A stretch of DNA of 64,000 nt, from the NCBI RefSeq assembly GCF_030409845.1, contig NZ_JAUFQQ010000005.1, positions 682,001-746,000 of the forward strand, given 5' to 3'. Position 1 is the stretch's first letter, and every line of letters begins with the position of its first letter. This document shows positions 53,233 through 62,841 of this stretch, piece by piece. This stretch comes from Flavobacterium branchiarum. GTDB lineage: Bacteria > Bacteroidota > Bacteroidia > Flavobacteriales > Flavobacteriaceae. The position numbers and the translations under genes were made by a program. The notes below the pieces were generated by a model. The model saw nothing but the letters and a program-made list of their open reading frames with translations, ran no database searches and was not told the DNA's origin.

Positions 53233-53318
53233 CTACCCTAGCCCCGATAGAAATGGAAATCCTTTTTGCCGGGGTTCGGCATAAAAGATTGAAATGTATA
53301 GCGGGATTAAGCTCCTGA
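53233..53318 (+). ncRNA. Flavo-type structured RNA motif, copy 2 (candidate)
   Basis: Outer arms CCCCGATAG and TAGCGGG, inner ATCCTTTT / AAAAGAT with the hairpin TGCCGGGGTTCGGCA. Lies between the rRNA promoters and thrS and ends about 95 bases upstream of the thrS start, so it could be in neither or either transcript. Compare copy 1. Confidence 0.5.
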
Positions 53319-53360
53319 TAAAATTTACTCTTATATATAGTATAAACTTCTACATATATA

Positions 53361-53391
53361 TTGTATGTATTTTTGTAATCCCCTATATTTG
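53361..53391 (+). promoter_or_regulatory. thrS operon promoter
   Basis: -33 TTG at 53361, 20-base spacer and -7 TATATTTG at 53384-53391, matching the Bacteroidetes primary sigma consensus. The start codon is 20 bases beyond the -7 box. Confidence 0.65.
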
Positions 53392-53411
53392 CATTCATAA
53401 AATTATAAACA

Positions 53412-55358
53412 ATGATTAAGATTACTTTACCCGATGGGTCAGTTAGAGAGTATGCTTCTGGCGTAACTCCTATGGAGGTTGCAAAAAGCATTAGTGAAGG
53501 ATTTGCTCGAAATGTGATTTCAGCTTCTTTTAATGGTACAACTATTGAAACCGAAACTCCACTGACGACCGATGGTAGTCTTATTTTATATACATGGAAT
53601 GATGCAGAAGGTAAAAAAGCTTTTTGGCACTCGACTTCTCACGTAATGGCTCAAGCCCTTGAAGAGCTTTTCCCTGGAATTAAACTAACTCTAGGACCTG
53701 CAATTTCTAATGGTTTTTATTATGATGTTGATTTTGGAGACCAAAAGATAACTGATGCTGACTTTAAAAGAATCGAAGATCGTGTTCTTGAGATTTCTAG
53801 AGGTAAACACGAATTTAAAATGCGTCCTGTAAGCAAAGCTGAGGCTTTGGAATTATACAAGGACAATGTTTACAAAACGGAATTAATCTCTAATCTTGAA
53901 GACGGAACTATTACTTTCTGCGATCATGCTACTTTTACTGACTTATGTCGTGGTGGTCATATTCCTAACACTGGAATCATCAAAGCAATGAAAGTAATGA
54001 GTGTTGCGGGTGCTTACTGGAGAGGTGACGAAAAGAACAAGCAATTAACTCGTGTTTATGGAACTTCTTTTCCTAAACAAAAAGACTTAACTGAATATTT
54101 GGAACTTCTTGAAGAAGCTAAACGTCGTGATCACCGTAAGCTTGGTAAGGAACTTGAATTATTTGCTTTCTCTCAAAAAGTTGGTCAAGGTTTGCCTTTA
54201 TGGTTGCCTAAAGGTGCTGCTTTGCGCGATAGATTGGAGCAGTTTTTAAAGAAAGCGCAGAAGAAAGCTGGTTACGAACAAGTGGTTACTCCTCATATTG
54301 GTCAAAAAGAATTATACGTTACTTCTGGTCACTATGCTAAATATGGTGCTGACAGCTTTCAACCTATTCACACTCCAGCTGAAGGAGAAGAGTTTTTATT
54401 AAAACCAATGAACTGCCCTCATCACTGTGAAATTTACAACGTAAGACCTTGGTCATATAAAGACTTACCTAAGCGTTATGCTGAATTTGGTACTGTTTAC
54501 AGATACGAACAAAGCGGTGAGCTACATGGTTTGACTCGTGTACGTGGTTTTACTCAGGATGATGCTCATATTTTTTGTACTCCTGAGCAATTGGACGAAG
54601 AATTTAAAAAAGTAATCGACCTAGTTCTTTACGTATTTGGTTCTTTAGGTTTTGAAAACTTTACAGCTCAAATTTCTTTACGTGATAAAGAAAATAGAGA
54701 CAAATATATTGGTAGTGATGAAAACTGGGAAAAAGCAGAAAATGCCATTATCAATGCAGCGGCTGACAAAGGCTTAAATACTGTGGTTGAATATGGTGAG
54801 GCTGCTTTTTATGGCCCAAAACTAGATTTTATGGTAAAAGATGCTTTAGGAAGACAATGGCAATTAGGAACTATTCAAGTTGACTACAACTTACCTGAGC
54901 GTTTTGAACTTACTTACAAAGGAGCTGACAATGAATTACATAGACCTGTAATGATTCACCGTGCTCCTTTTGGTTCGATGGAACGCTTTATTGCAATCTT
55001 ACTAGAACACACAGCAGGAAATTTCCCACTCTGGTTGATGCCAGAACAGGCTATAATCTTGTCTTTGAGCGAGAAATATGAAATATATGCTAAAAAAGTT
55101 TTAGATTTGCTAGAAAATCACGAAATTCGCGCCCTAATTGACAACAGAAGTGAAACCATAGGTAAGAAAATTAGAGATGCAGAAATGCAGAAATTACCGT
55201 TTATGCTGATTGTAGGTGAGGAAGAAGAGAAAAACGGTACTATTTCTATTCGCCGTCATGGTCAAGAAGGAAAAGGAAACATAACAGTTACAATTGAAGA
55301 ATTTGTCGCAATTGTAGACGAAGAAATAAAAAAGACATTAAAAGTATTTACAGTTTAA
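53412..55358 (+). CDS. thrS: Threonine-tRNA ligase
   Basis: The protein has 648 residues, full length. TGS domain at the N terminus, editing domain with HSTSHVMAQ (zinc-type HxxxH) and [10 protein letters not shown], and class II core motifs ([28 protein letters not shown]) with motif 3 near the C-terminal third ([11 protein letters not shown]). Attaches Thr to tRNA-Thr. It is followed by infC, rpmI and rplT, the classical order. Confidence 0.98.
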   Translation: MIKITLPDGSVREYASGVTPMEVAKSISEGFARNVISASFNGTTIETETPLTTDGSLILYTWNDAEGKKAFWHSTSHVMAQALEELFPGIKLTLGPAISNGFYYDVDFGDQKITDADFKRIEDRVLEISRGKHEFKMRPVSKAEALELYKDNVYKTELISNLEDGTITFCDHATFTDLCRGGHIPNTGIIKAMKVMSVAGAYWRGDEKNKQLTRVYGTSFPKQKDLTEYLELLEEAKRRDHRKLGKELELFAFSQKVGQGLPLWLPKGAALRDRLEQFLKKAQKKAGYEQVVTPHIGQKELYVTSGHYAKYGADSFQPIHTPAEGEEFLLKPMNCPHHCEIYNVRPWSYKDLPKRYAEFGTVYRYEQSGELHGLTRVRGFTQDDAHIFCTPEQLDEEFKKVIDLVLYVFGSLGFENFTAQISLRDKENRDKYIGSDENWEKAENAIINAAADKGLNTVVEYGEAAFYGPKLDFMVKDALGRQWQLGTIQVDYNLPERFELTYKGADNELHRPVMIHRAPFGSMERFIAILLEHTAGNFPLWLMPEQAIILSLSEKYEIYAKKVLDLLENHEIRALIDNRSETIGKKIRDAEMQKLPFMLIVGEEEEKNGTISIRRHGQEGKGNITVTIEEFVAIVDEEIKKTLKVFTV

Positions 55359-55374
55359 CTTAAATTATAAAGTC

Positions 55375-55929
55375 ATAGCAATAAGAAGCAACAGAGGTTA
55401 CCAACCTCGCGTAGAAAAAAAAGATGCACACAGAATAAACAATCTTATTCGTGTTCCTGAAGTACGCCTTGTAGGCGAAAACATTGAGCCTGGCGTTTAT
55501 AAAATAGCCGAAGCTCTACGACTAGCTGATCAATTTGAATTAGATCTAGTTGAGATTTCGCCAAATGCAGAGCCACCGGTTTGTAAAATCATGGATTACA
55601 AGAAATTTGTTTACGAACAAAAGAAACGTGATAAAGTCCTGAAAGCAAAATCGACTCAAGTTGTAGTGAAAGAAATTCGCTTTGGTCCTCAGACTGATGA
55701 GCATGATTATGAGTTTAAGAGAAAGAACGCAGAAAAATTCTTGAAAGAAGGTGCTAAATTAAAAGCATTTGTATTCTTTAAAGGACGTTCTATTATCTAT
55801 AAAGATCAAGGTCAGATTTTACTATTGAGACTAGCTACAGATCTTGAAGAATATGGTAAAGTAGAAGCTATGCCTGTTCTGGAAGGAAAGAGAATGATTA
55901 TGTTCATTGCTCCGAAGAAGAAGAAATAG
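55375..55929 (+). CDS. infC: Translation initiation factor IF-3
   Basis: The conserved N-terminal part ([20 protein letters not shown]) precedes any ATG; the first codon consistent with the family is ATA at 55375 (184 residues). This rare start parallels the AUU start of E. coli infC, where the factor represses its own translation. The reading frame is open further back without another candidate. The C-terminal domain ([28 protein letters not shown]) is typical. 16 bases after the thrS stop. Confidence 0.9.
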   Translation: MAIRSNRGYQPRVEKKDAHRINNLIRVPEVRLVGENIEPGVYKIAEALRLADQFELDLVEISPNAEPPVCKIMDYKKFVYEQKKRDKVLKAKSTQVVVKEIRFGPQTDEHDYEFKRKNAEKFLKEGAKLKAFVFFKGRSIIYKDQGQILLLRLATDLEEYGKVEAMPVLEGKRMIMFIAPKKKK

Positions 55930-56028
55930 TTTTCAGTCATAGAGTTGCAAGTATCAGTTATGAACTTGAATCTTTAAGAATGAAACAAAAAAATAAGTAA
56001 GTAAGAATAAATTAAAACACTAGGAAAA

Positions 56029-56226
56029 ATGCCTAAAATGAAAACAAAATCTAGCGCCAAGAAACGTTTCAAAGTTACTGGTTCTGGAAAGATTAAAAGA
56101 AAGCATGCTTTTAAAAGTCACATCTTGACTAAAAAATCTAAAAAACGTAAATTAGCTTTGACACATTCAGCGTTAGTTCACAAAACAGATATGAAAAGTA
56201 TCAAACAACAATTAAGAATTATCTAA
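56029..56226 (+). CDS. rpmI: Ribosomal protein bL35
   Basis: 65 residues; opens with [20 protein letters not shown], the bL35 signature, and ends in [10 protein letters not shown]. It is the third gene of the thrS-infC-rpmI-rplT group. Confidence 0.97.
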   Translation: MPKMKTKSSAKKRFKVTGSGKIKRKHAFKSHILTKKSKKRKLALTHSALVHKTDMKSIKQQLRII

Positions 56227-56329
56227 TAATTCTTTAGGTTAAAACATTTAAAAATAACCTTGGAGTTTGGCTTATAATAAGTTCCCTTGATTAAATTCGG
56301 GACGCCAGCTACAAAAACACATAAAAATT

Positions 56330-56674
56330 ATGCCAAGATCAGTAAATTCAGTTGCTAAAAGAGCAAGAAGAAAAAAGATAATGAAGCAAGCCAAAGGTTT
56401 CTTTGGTAGACGTAAAAACGTTTGGACAGTTGCTAAAAATGCGGTAGAGAAAGCAATGTGCTACGCTTACCGTGATAGAAAAGTGAATAAAAGAAATTTC
56501 CGTGCATTATGGATTCAACGTATCAACGCTGGAGCTAGATTGGAAGGAATGTCTTATTCTCAATTCATGGGGAAAGTAAAAGCTAACGGAATCGAATTGA
56601 ACCGTAAAGTTCTTGCAGATTTAGCTATGAACCACCCTGAAGCTTTCAAAGCTGTACTTAATAAAGTAAAATAA
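56330..56674 (+). CDS. rplT: Ribosomal protein bL20
   Basis: 114 residues; opens with [29 protein letters not shown], visible as separate bL20 signatures ([14 protein letters not shown] and [12 protein letters not shown]). In many bacteria bL20 represses the operon by binding its own leader; the 103 bases ahead of it could contain such a site. Confidence 0.97.
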   Translation: MPRSVNSVAKRARRKKIMKQAKGFFGRRKNVWTVAKNAVEKAMCYAYRDRKVNKRNFRALWIQRINAGARLEGMSYSQFMGKVKANGIELNRKVLADLAMNHPEAFKAVLNKVK

Positions 56675-56714
56675 ACGTTTTATAAACTCAATTTATATTA
56701 CTTACTTATATAAT

Positions 56715-56746
56715 AAAAGCCCAATCTTACGATTGGGCTTTTTGTT
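56715..56746 (+). terminator. rplT operon terminator
   Basis: AAAAGCCCAATC TTAC GATTGGGCTTTTT: a stem of 12 pairs with T run. The remaining bases to 57041 contain nothing recognisable. Confidence 0.85.
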
Positions 56747-57041
56747 TTTAAATATAAGATCAAAAAATTATTTTTTCCTGACTACTTCGCACATTCAATC
56801 GATCTATAAACTGTAGCAACTTTCTATCGTCTAGAAACCTAATACCTCCACAATTTACTCTACTACAAGTGTTTCATTCAAAATTTAGCTTACAAAAATA
56901 AATTCTACTCTATAATCCACTACACATACTGCATAAATCACCTTACCATCCTTTACGTCATAATTATCTTTTACACGATCTCTTTTAACCCATCTTTAGG
57001 CTTGTAAAATCGTGTATTAACAAGAATTATTTGTACAGAAA

Positions 57042-57947
57042 CTAATTCTCCTTTTTTTTTAAGATATGCCTCTCAATAATATACTGCGTAATAGGCTTTA
57101 ATGTTTTTTCAGTTTCAGGATGCAAACCAGGAGCAGTAAAACATTCGTAGCTACCATCAAAAGACTTACCATACCAAACACAAGGTTTTCCCATTTTGAA
57201 AAAACTTGTTGTGTCGCAAACTTTAATTTTTTTGAACTTAGAAATTATCCCATCCTCCTTTTTAAGTACTATCGCTCCAAATAGCGCCTTTGAGTTTGCA
57301 ATCTCATCGCAAGACACAACCTCATAATGATCCACACTCCAAACCATACAATCCCTCACATTATAAAGATTCCACACTACTAAACCAGCCATAAAAATAA
57401 CCAAACTAAATGTCAAAACTAAATAAACAATCTTAGGTTTAGGCTTTCCTCTAACGGTGAAATTTGTTGAATTACCAACAAATGCTTTTGGTTGAATCTC
57501 TGTTGTAAGATCAACAACGGTTTCTTCTTTTATAGCAGACTGCACAGGGACTTCCAAAATAGTTTTAGATTTCTTAGCAATCACTTCTTCTTTTAAAAAT
57601 TTATTATAAGGCCTCTTTTCAAAATCAACTAAAATTGCTGCCAACTCAATTCTTGCAGTATTATCTGAATCTTTATCTCCAATCAAAAATGAGATAATAG
57701 GTCTAAATTTTGCAATTTCAAATTTTGCAATAGCTCTTCTTAAGTCCTCCCCTTCTTTCACATTCAAAAATACTCTTAGCGAATTATCATCATTTATAGA
57801 TAATGAATTATCAAAAAGCATCAAGCATAAATTACGTAATTGTGCTGGTGATGGATTTAACAAAATACCTGTTGGATCTTCTAATTTATAAGATTGGTAT
57901 TTTGATTTTATGGCACTTTTATATTCTTCAAAAGTAATTTTACACAT
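57042..57947 (-). CDS. Hypothetical single-pass membrane protein
   Basis: The protein has 301 residues. A soluble helical N-terminal half (about 1-120), a linker, one membrane helix at about 174-196 (VYLVLTFSLVIFMAGLVVW), and a C-terminal part with four Cys (RDCMVW, SCDE, VCDT, PCVWYG) that would face the other side. No family recognised. The gene is convergent with rplT. Confidence 0.6.
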   Translation of the reverse strand: MCKITFEEYKSAIKSKYQSYKLEDPTGILLNPSPAQLRNLCLMLFDNSLSINDDNSLRVFLNVKEGEDLRRAIAKFEIAKFRPIISFLIGDKDSDNTARIELAAILVDFEKRPYNKFLKEEVIAKKSKTILEVPVQSAIKEETVVDLTTEIQPKAFVGNSTNFTVRGKPKPKIVYLVLTFSLVIFMAGLVVWNLYNVRDCMVWSVDHYEVVSCDEIANSKALFGAIVLKKEDGIISKFKKIKVCDTTSFFKMGKPCVWYGKSFDGSYECFTAPGLHPETEKTLKPITQYIIERHILKKKEN

Positions 57948-58298
57948 AAGTATTAATCGGAATTATTAAACATTTTAAAGCAATCAATAGAATTATCAGC
58001 ATTACTGGAATTCTATCTCAACACCCCACCAAAACTGACATTTCTTTGCCTCAGAATTAGTTACCGGCTTAATCTGCAGGTTAAGGCAAATGTACAAAAC
58101 TACTTCTTTCAAAAAGTGCGTGAATCCGTAAGACCGAGTTTATCCGGGAAGTGTAAATAAAATCATACTGCTTCTACCCACTTCACTTCCCAAGAAAAAA
58201 TCTAAAAAACAATCCGCAAAGTGCGGTTTGTAAATCAGCAAAATTTTCGATTTCAAATCGAACAGGCTGGTCTATGTCTAAATTTTAAACTTAAGAAG
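57948..58298. promoter_or_regulatory. Upstream region with AATCCGTAA motif
   Basis: No gene. Contains AATCCGTAA at 58123-58131 and a small hairpin CCGCA AAG TGCGG near 58205. The complement TTACGGATT occurs again at 60950-60958, inside a hairpin after the response-regulator gene. Two copies around a two-component operon suggest a possible regulator site; inference only. Confidence 0.35.
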
Positions 58299-58475
58299 AT
58301 GAAAAGAATTTTCATACTAACGCTTTTTATAGCAACCAACTTAGCTTTTGTTTCATGTACTAATGATGATGTTGAAGATGCAATTAACACTAACAAACCA
58401 GTAGCCATCAATGCTTCTATGGTTGATACAGGCGGAGGAGCTAATGGTCAAACACCAATCCCACCACCAAAATAA
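58299..58475 (+). CDS. Small lipoprotein, 58 residues
   Basis: Start chosen at the ATG at 58299, where a lipoprotein signal (KRIFILTLFIATNLAFVSC) begins. The mature part is only about 40 residues with a Gly/Pro-rich tail ending in PIPPPK. It precedes a lipoprotein-like histidine kinase by 52 bases. Function unknown; possibly a ligand or partner of the kinase. Confidence 0.55.
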   Translation: MKRIFILTLFIATNLAFVSCTNDDVEDAINTNKPVAINASMVDTGGGANGQTPIPPPK

Positions 58476-58527
58476 TTCAATTACAATTCAACTAGAATAT
58501 TGTAAATAATTTTCATATTTTCGGGAA

Positions 58528-60240
58528 ATGAAACTTCAAAAAGTCCATTTCCCGATTTTTATTTTAATAATGATTCTAACAATTGTTTCTTGCAAAAAAG
58601 AGTCTAATCTAAATGTGACCCCAAAAAATAACTCTTCTTATAGTTCTTTTTTATCCTTAGCAGATAAGCATACTGAAAACCAAGTATATGATAGTGCTTT
58701 TTACTATTATAGTAAATCTAAACAGGTATGTAATACTAATGAAAAAGAAAAAAAAATCTACTCACTATTAAAAATGGCTGCTATACAGCAAATACAAGGT
58801 GACTATTTTGGCAGTGAAACTAGTGTAACAGAAGCAATCCCTTTTTTTACAAAAACAACTAATCCTTTTTATAAATGCGCTGTATATAACATTTTAGGGA
58901 TCAACTATGAAAGATTAAATGAATATGATGATGCTATTTATAATTACAACAAAGCAATTACATTTGCTGAAATAGATTTGCAAAAGGACATATTAAGAAA
59001 CAATATTGCTGTCGTTTATCAAGGTAAGAATAATCACAAACAAGCAGAAAAAATTCTCTACGCTCTAAGTCAAAAAAAAAGTATTATAAGTGATCCTAAG
59101 AATCAAGCTCGGATACTTGACAATTTAGGCTATTCCTATTATAAAAATGGTAACCCAAAAGCTTTAGAATATATCAACAAATCGATAATAATAAGAGAAA
59201 AAATAAATGATGATTTCGGATTAACGACGAGTTACATGCATCTTGCAGAATTATATTCAAATTTAAATAATAAACTTGCAAATAAATATGCGAATATAGC
59301 TTATCAAAAAGCTACCGAAACTAATAACATAGATGATCGCTTGACCGCACTCGAATTAATAATCAAGAACTCAACAGGCGAAGAATTAAAAAAGAAGACT
59401 CTACTCTACTTAAAAGTAAATGAGAGTATAAGTAAATCTAGACAAAAAGCTAAAAATCAATTTGCAAAAATTAAATACGATTCTAAACTTGATCGCGAAG
59501 AAAATCTAAAACTGAAAAACCAAAAAGCTGAGAATGCATTACAATTGGAAAAGGTTAAAAATAGAAATTTAACCTTATACATTATAATTGGACTTGTTTT
59601 AGGATCTGTTTTTTTCCTTTATTATTATTTAACAACAAAAGGAAGACGAGAAAAAACTGCGGCAATATATGAGTCTGAAATTAGAATTTCTAAAAAACTC
59701 CATGATGAACTTGCCAATGATGTATATCACACTATTGTTTTGGCAGAGACCAAAGATCTGTCTACATCTGAAAATAAAGAAATTCTTCTTTCAAATTTAG
59801 ACACAATATACTCTGGAACTAGAAACATTTCAAGACAGAATAGCACTATTGATACTGGAGAAAATTTCGAGAATGAATTAAAGGAAATATTATCTAGTTA
59901 CAATGGCAATGAAACAAACGTGATTATAAACAATAGTAATGCTATTAACTGGTCTAAAATTCAAGCTGAGAAGAAAATTGCATTATATCGCGTACTACAA
60001 GAATTATTAGTAAATATGAAAAAACACAGCCGATGTACCTTTGTTGTTATTGGTTTTGAGGAAAATGAAAAACATATTCAAATTCAATACTCTGATAATG
60101 GAATTGGTTTCAGTGAAAAAATGAATTTAAGAAATGGTCTTAAAAATGCGGAAAACCGTATTCACAATATAAAGGGAACTCTTACTTTTGAATCGGAACC
60201 TAATAAAGGTTTAAAAGTAAAAATTTCATTTCCAAAATAA
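58528..60240 (+). CDS. TPR sensor histidine kinase with lipoprotein-type N terminus
   Basis: The protein has 570 residues. A signal ending in IVSC (lipobox-like) is followed by TPR repeats to about residue 300, then a coiled coil, a membrane helix at about 349-367, and a kinase domain of the NarL-partner type: H-box KKLHDELANDVYH and ATPase motif QYSDNGIGF. A response regulator follows 9 bases downstream. A lipid anchor plus a transmembrane helix is odd and may be a mis-read signal. Confidence 0.85.
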   Translation: MKLQKVHFPIFILIMILTIVSCKKESNLNVTPKNNSSYSSFLSLADKHTENQVYDSAFYYYSKSKQVCNTNEKEKKIYSLLKMAAIQQIQGDYFGSETSVTEAIPFFTKTTNPFYKCAVYNILGINYERLNEYDDAIYNYNKAITFAEIDLQKDILRNNIAVVYQGKNNHKQAEKILYALSQKKSIISDPKNQARILDNLGYSYYKNGNPKALEYINKSIIIREKINDDFGLTTSYMHLAELYSNLNNKLANKYANIAYQKATETNNIDDRLTALELIIKNSTGEELKKKTLLYLKVNESISKSRQKAKNQFAKIKYDSKLDREENLKLKNQKAENALQLEKVKNRNLTLYIIIGLVLGSVFFLYYYLTTKGRREKTAAIYESEIRISKKLHDELANDVYHTIVLAETKDLSTSENKEILLSNLDTIYSGTRNISRQNSTIDTGENFENELKEILSSYNGNETNVIINNSNAINWSKIQAEKKIALYRVLQELLVNMKKHSRCTFVVIGFEENEKHIQIQYSDNGIGFSEKMNLRNGLKNAENRIHNIKGTLTFESEPNKGLKVKISFPK

Positions 60241-60249
60241 TTTAAGTAT

Positions 60250-60918
60250 ATGTTTACAAAAGTTTTGATAGCAGAAGATATAGATTTTAACGATATTGCG
60301 GTTGTACAAGTGCTTCGTGAACTTGATGTTCCCGAAATTGACTATGCTAAATATTGTGATGATGCCTTTCTTAAAATGAAAAAAGCACACTTTGATAACA
60401 ATCCTTATCAATTATTAATTACTGATTTATCATTTAAACCTGATTATCGAGAAAATGATTTAAAATCTGGTGAGGAACTTATTGCTGCTGTAAAAGAATT
60501 ATTTCCTGACATAAAAATAATTGCATTTTCTATTGAAGATAAATCATATCGCATTAAGAAATTGTTTAACCAATACAACATAAATGGTTTTGTAATGAAA
60601 GGACGCAATAGTATTCCTGAATTAAAAAAAGCAATAGAAAATGCTTTTAATACTGATGAGAAATATCTTTCTCAAGAATTAAACTACATCCTTAGAGACA
60701 AAACTGCAAATGAGATAGACAACTACGACATTCAACTTATCAAATATCTTTCTGTAGGTATATCTCAAGAAAGCATGGAAGGGAAGTTTAAAGAAATGGG
60801 GATTACTCCTAACAGTAAAAGCACCATCGAAAAACGTCTTAATAAACTAAAAATTTATTTCAAGGCAAATAATCCGACTCACCTTGTAGCTATTGCTAAA
60901 GACTTGGGCTTAGTATAA
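60250..60918 (+). CDS. Response regulator with LuxR-type DNA-binding domain
   Basis: The protein has 222 residues. REC domain with the acidic cluster AEDIDFND and phospho-acceptor Asp in LLITDLSF; the C-terminal 65 residues form a HTH domain weaker than typical (VGISQESMEGKFKEMGITPNSKS). Pairs with the kinase upstream. A hairpin AGCATCCTT / AAGGATGCT (60932-60972) follows and could terminate transcription. Confidence 0.85.
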   Translation: MFTKVLIAEDIDFNDIAVVQVLRELDVPEIDYAKYCDDAFLKMKKAHFDNNPYQLLITDLSFKPDYRENDLKSGEELIAAVKELFPDIKIIAFSIEDKSYRIKKLFNQYNINGFVMKGRNSIPELKKAIENAFNTDEKYLSQELNYILRDKTANEIDNYDIQLIKYLSVGISQESMEGKFKEMGITPNSKSTIEKRLNKLKIYFKANNPTHLVAIAKDLGLV

Positions 60919-61014
60919 TCAGAATTAATTATAGCATCCTTTTCACGCTTTACGGATTACCGTAAGGATGCTCAATTATTTAATTCTATTTTTGGGCAAC
61001 CAAATCATTATCTA

Positions 61015-61257
61015 ATGAAGAATTCCCATTTCATACTACTATCAAAAAAATATTTAGCAAAGATTATCTCTCCTAAAAATATATTAATATTTAAAACAAT
61101 ACTTCTCTGCTTCATTCTATCTTACGGAATAACTGTATTAGGAGCAATATCTGGCTATATTAACATAGACTGGAAATTATTATTTATTCCAGCAATTATA
61201 ATATTCCAAGTAGTACTATTAATACTTGCCCTTAAAGATCGGTATCGAAAAATATAA
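61015..61257 (+). CDS. Small membrane protein, 80 residues
   Basis: Two membrane helices (about 24-42, ILIFKTILLCFILSYGITVLG, and 53-71) with a short basic N terminus. No family recognised. Confidence 0.55.
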   Translation: MKNSHFILLSKKYLAKIISPKNILIFKTILLCFILSYGITVLGAISGYINIDWKLLFIPAIIIFQVVLLILALKDRYRKI

Positions 61258-61330
61258 TTTTACCCCGCACTACCATTACTAAAAAAACGCTTTTTTTGAT
61301 TTAAAACAAAATAGCTTTTTTCTAAATAAA

Positions 61331-61738
61331 ATGAACAACGCCACTTCTTTTAAAGTTCTAATCTCTAGTCTTTTTTTAGGATTAATAGGTTGTAAAAATG
61401 AGTCTCTAAAAGTAGAAAAAAACAAAACTCAACTGTTTTATAAAGTTGCTATTACTCCAGATGATGTAAAAACAATCACTCTTGAAGAAGCAAAAACATA
61501 TCATAAGAATATAAATTACCAGTATGAATATCGTACTGGTTTACCAGCAAATTACGAATACACGTATAATGTAAGCGGTTATGACCAAGATGGGAATTTA
61601 GTTTCAGGAATTATAAACACTGAGAAAAAATATGGTGCAGGAATAATTGTAAGTAATATTGATGAAGAAATTGATATAAAGGTTGAATGGATTGATCATG
61701 GAAAATTAAGAGCTTCGGATGAAAACGGAAACGAATAG
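61331..61738 (+). CDS. Hypothetical lipoprotein, 135 residues
   Basis: A signal with lipobox (SLFLGLIGC) gives a mature lipoprotein of about 115 residues, strand-rich, with repeated Tyr. It has no known domain. It precedes a small exported protein and a nuclease. Confidence 0.55.
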   Translation: MNNATSFKVLISSLFLGLIGCKNESLKVEKNKTQLFYKVAITPDDVKTITLEEAKTYHKNINYQYEYRTGLPANYEYTYNVSGYDQDGNLVSGIINTEKKYGAGIIVSNIDEEIDIKVEWIDHGKLRASDENGNE

Positions 61739-61781
61739 ATTCTGGTAGTAGATTAATAAATACTAACAATAAATTTAAAAA

Positions 61782-61991
61782 ATGAAGTTTATAATATCAA
61801 TTATTTTTATTAGTCTAACATCATTTAGTCTAGTAGAAACTAACGTCTACATTTGCGGTCCTCGTGGTGCAAAAAAATATCACTATAAAGAATTTTGTCG
61901 TGGTTTAACTGCGTGTAAAAGCCAAACATCAAAGGTTAATTTAAAGCAAGCACAACAATATGGCTTGACACTTTGTGGATGGGAAGACTAA
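61782..61991 (+). CDS. Small exported CGPxGAKKYH protein
   Basis: 69 residues. Signal peptide (about residues 1-18), then VYICGPRGAKKYHYKEFCRGLTACKSQ and a final LCGWED. Four Cys make disulphides or a metal site likely. I have seen this pattern next to secreted nucleases in Bacteroidetes. Its 43-base distance to the following nuclease gene suggests a pair. Confidence 0.6.
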   Translation: MKFIISIIFISLTSFSLVETNVYICGPRGAKKYHYKEFCRGLTACKSQTSKVNLKQAQQYGLTLCGWED

Positions 61992-62034
61992 AAAATCTAG
62001 GATAATCTTTATATTTGAAAATTAATACCTTTAA

Positions 62035-62838
62035 ATGAAAATCCAGTTTACAATCCTATTTTTATTATTAACCACACTTCTATATTCCCAAACAAAAGTA
62101 CTTTCTTGGAACATTGAAAACTTTGGAAAATCAAAAACAGAACAAGAAATTGACTTTATTGCCAATACAATAAAAAACCATGATATTATTGCAATTCAAG
62201 AGGTTGTAGCTGGTTATGGAGGCTCACAAGCTGTAGCGAAACTTGTAGACCAACTCAATCGAAACGGAAATAAGTGGGATTATTCTATAAGCAATCCAAC
62301 AAGTAGCAGTGCATACAAAAAAGAACGATATGCTTTTATCTGGAAAACGAACAAAGTAAAGCTAATCGGAAAACCATGGCTCGAAAAAAAATACGAAGAA
62401 GAAATAGATAGAGAACCTTACTATGCAACTTTTGAAAAGAACGGTAAAAAATTTACAATTGTAAGTTTTCATGCAATTACAAAAAGTAAACAACCTGAAA
62501 CAGAAATTAAATATTTTAAATTTTTACCTCAGCAATACCCAAATCTGAACTTGATTTTTGTAGGTGACTTTAATTGCCCACAATCCCATACCGTTTTCAA
62601 TCCACTGAAAAAAATGGGTTATTTACCAACTTTCGAAAATCAAAAAACGTCTTTGAAACAAAAATGTATTAACAACCAATGTTTAGCCTCTGAATTTGAT
62701 AATATATTTTATCATTCTTCAAAAATAAAGATTATAAATAAAGGAATAATACATTTCTACGAAACTTTTAATTCTTTAAAAGAAGCCAGAAAAGTATCAG
62801 ACCACATTCCGATATGGGTTGAGTTTTCTTTAAACTAA
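62035..62838 (+). CDS. Secreted endonuclease/exonuclease/phosphatase-family nuclease
   Basis: The protein has 267 residues. A signal peptide (about 1-19, LLYSQ) precedes an EEP fold: WNIENFGK, IAIQEVV (catalytic Glu), FVGDFNCPQSH (Asp-Phe-Asn), and SDHIPIWVEF (Asp-His). It cleaves nucleic acids outside the cytoplasm, probably for nutrient use. Ends only 3 bases before the convergent gene's stop. Confidence 0.85.
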   Translation: MKIQFTILFLLLTTLLYSQTKVLSWNIENFGKSKTEQEIDFIANTIKNHDIIAIQEVVAGYGGSQAVAKLVDQLNRNGNKWDYSISNPTSSSAYKKERYAFIWKTNKVKLIGKPWLEKKYEEEIDREPYYATFEKNGKKFTIVSFHAITKSKQPETEIKYFKFLPQQYPNLNLIFVGDFNCPQSHTVFNPLKKMGYLPTFENQKTSLKQKCINNQCLASEFDNIFYHSSKIKIINKGIIHFYETFNSLKEARKVSDHIPIWVEFSLN

Positions 62839-62841
62839 AAA

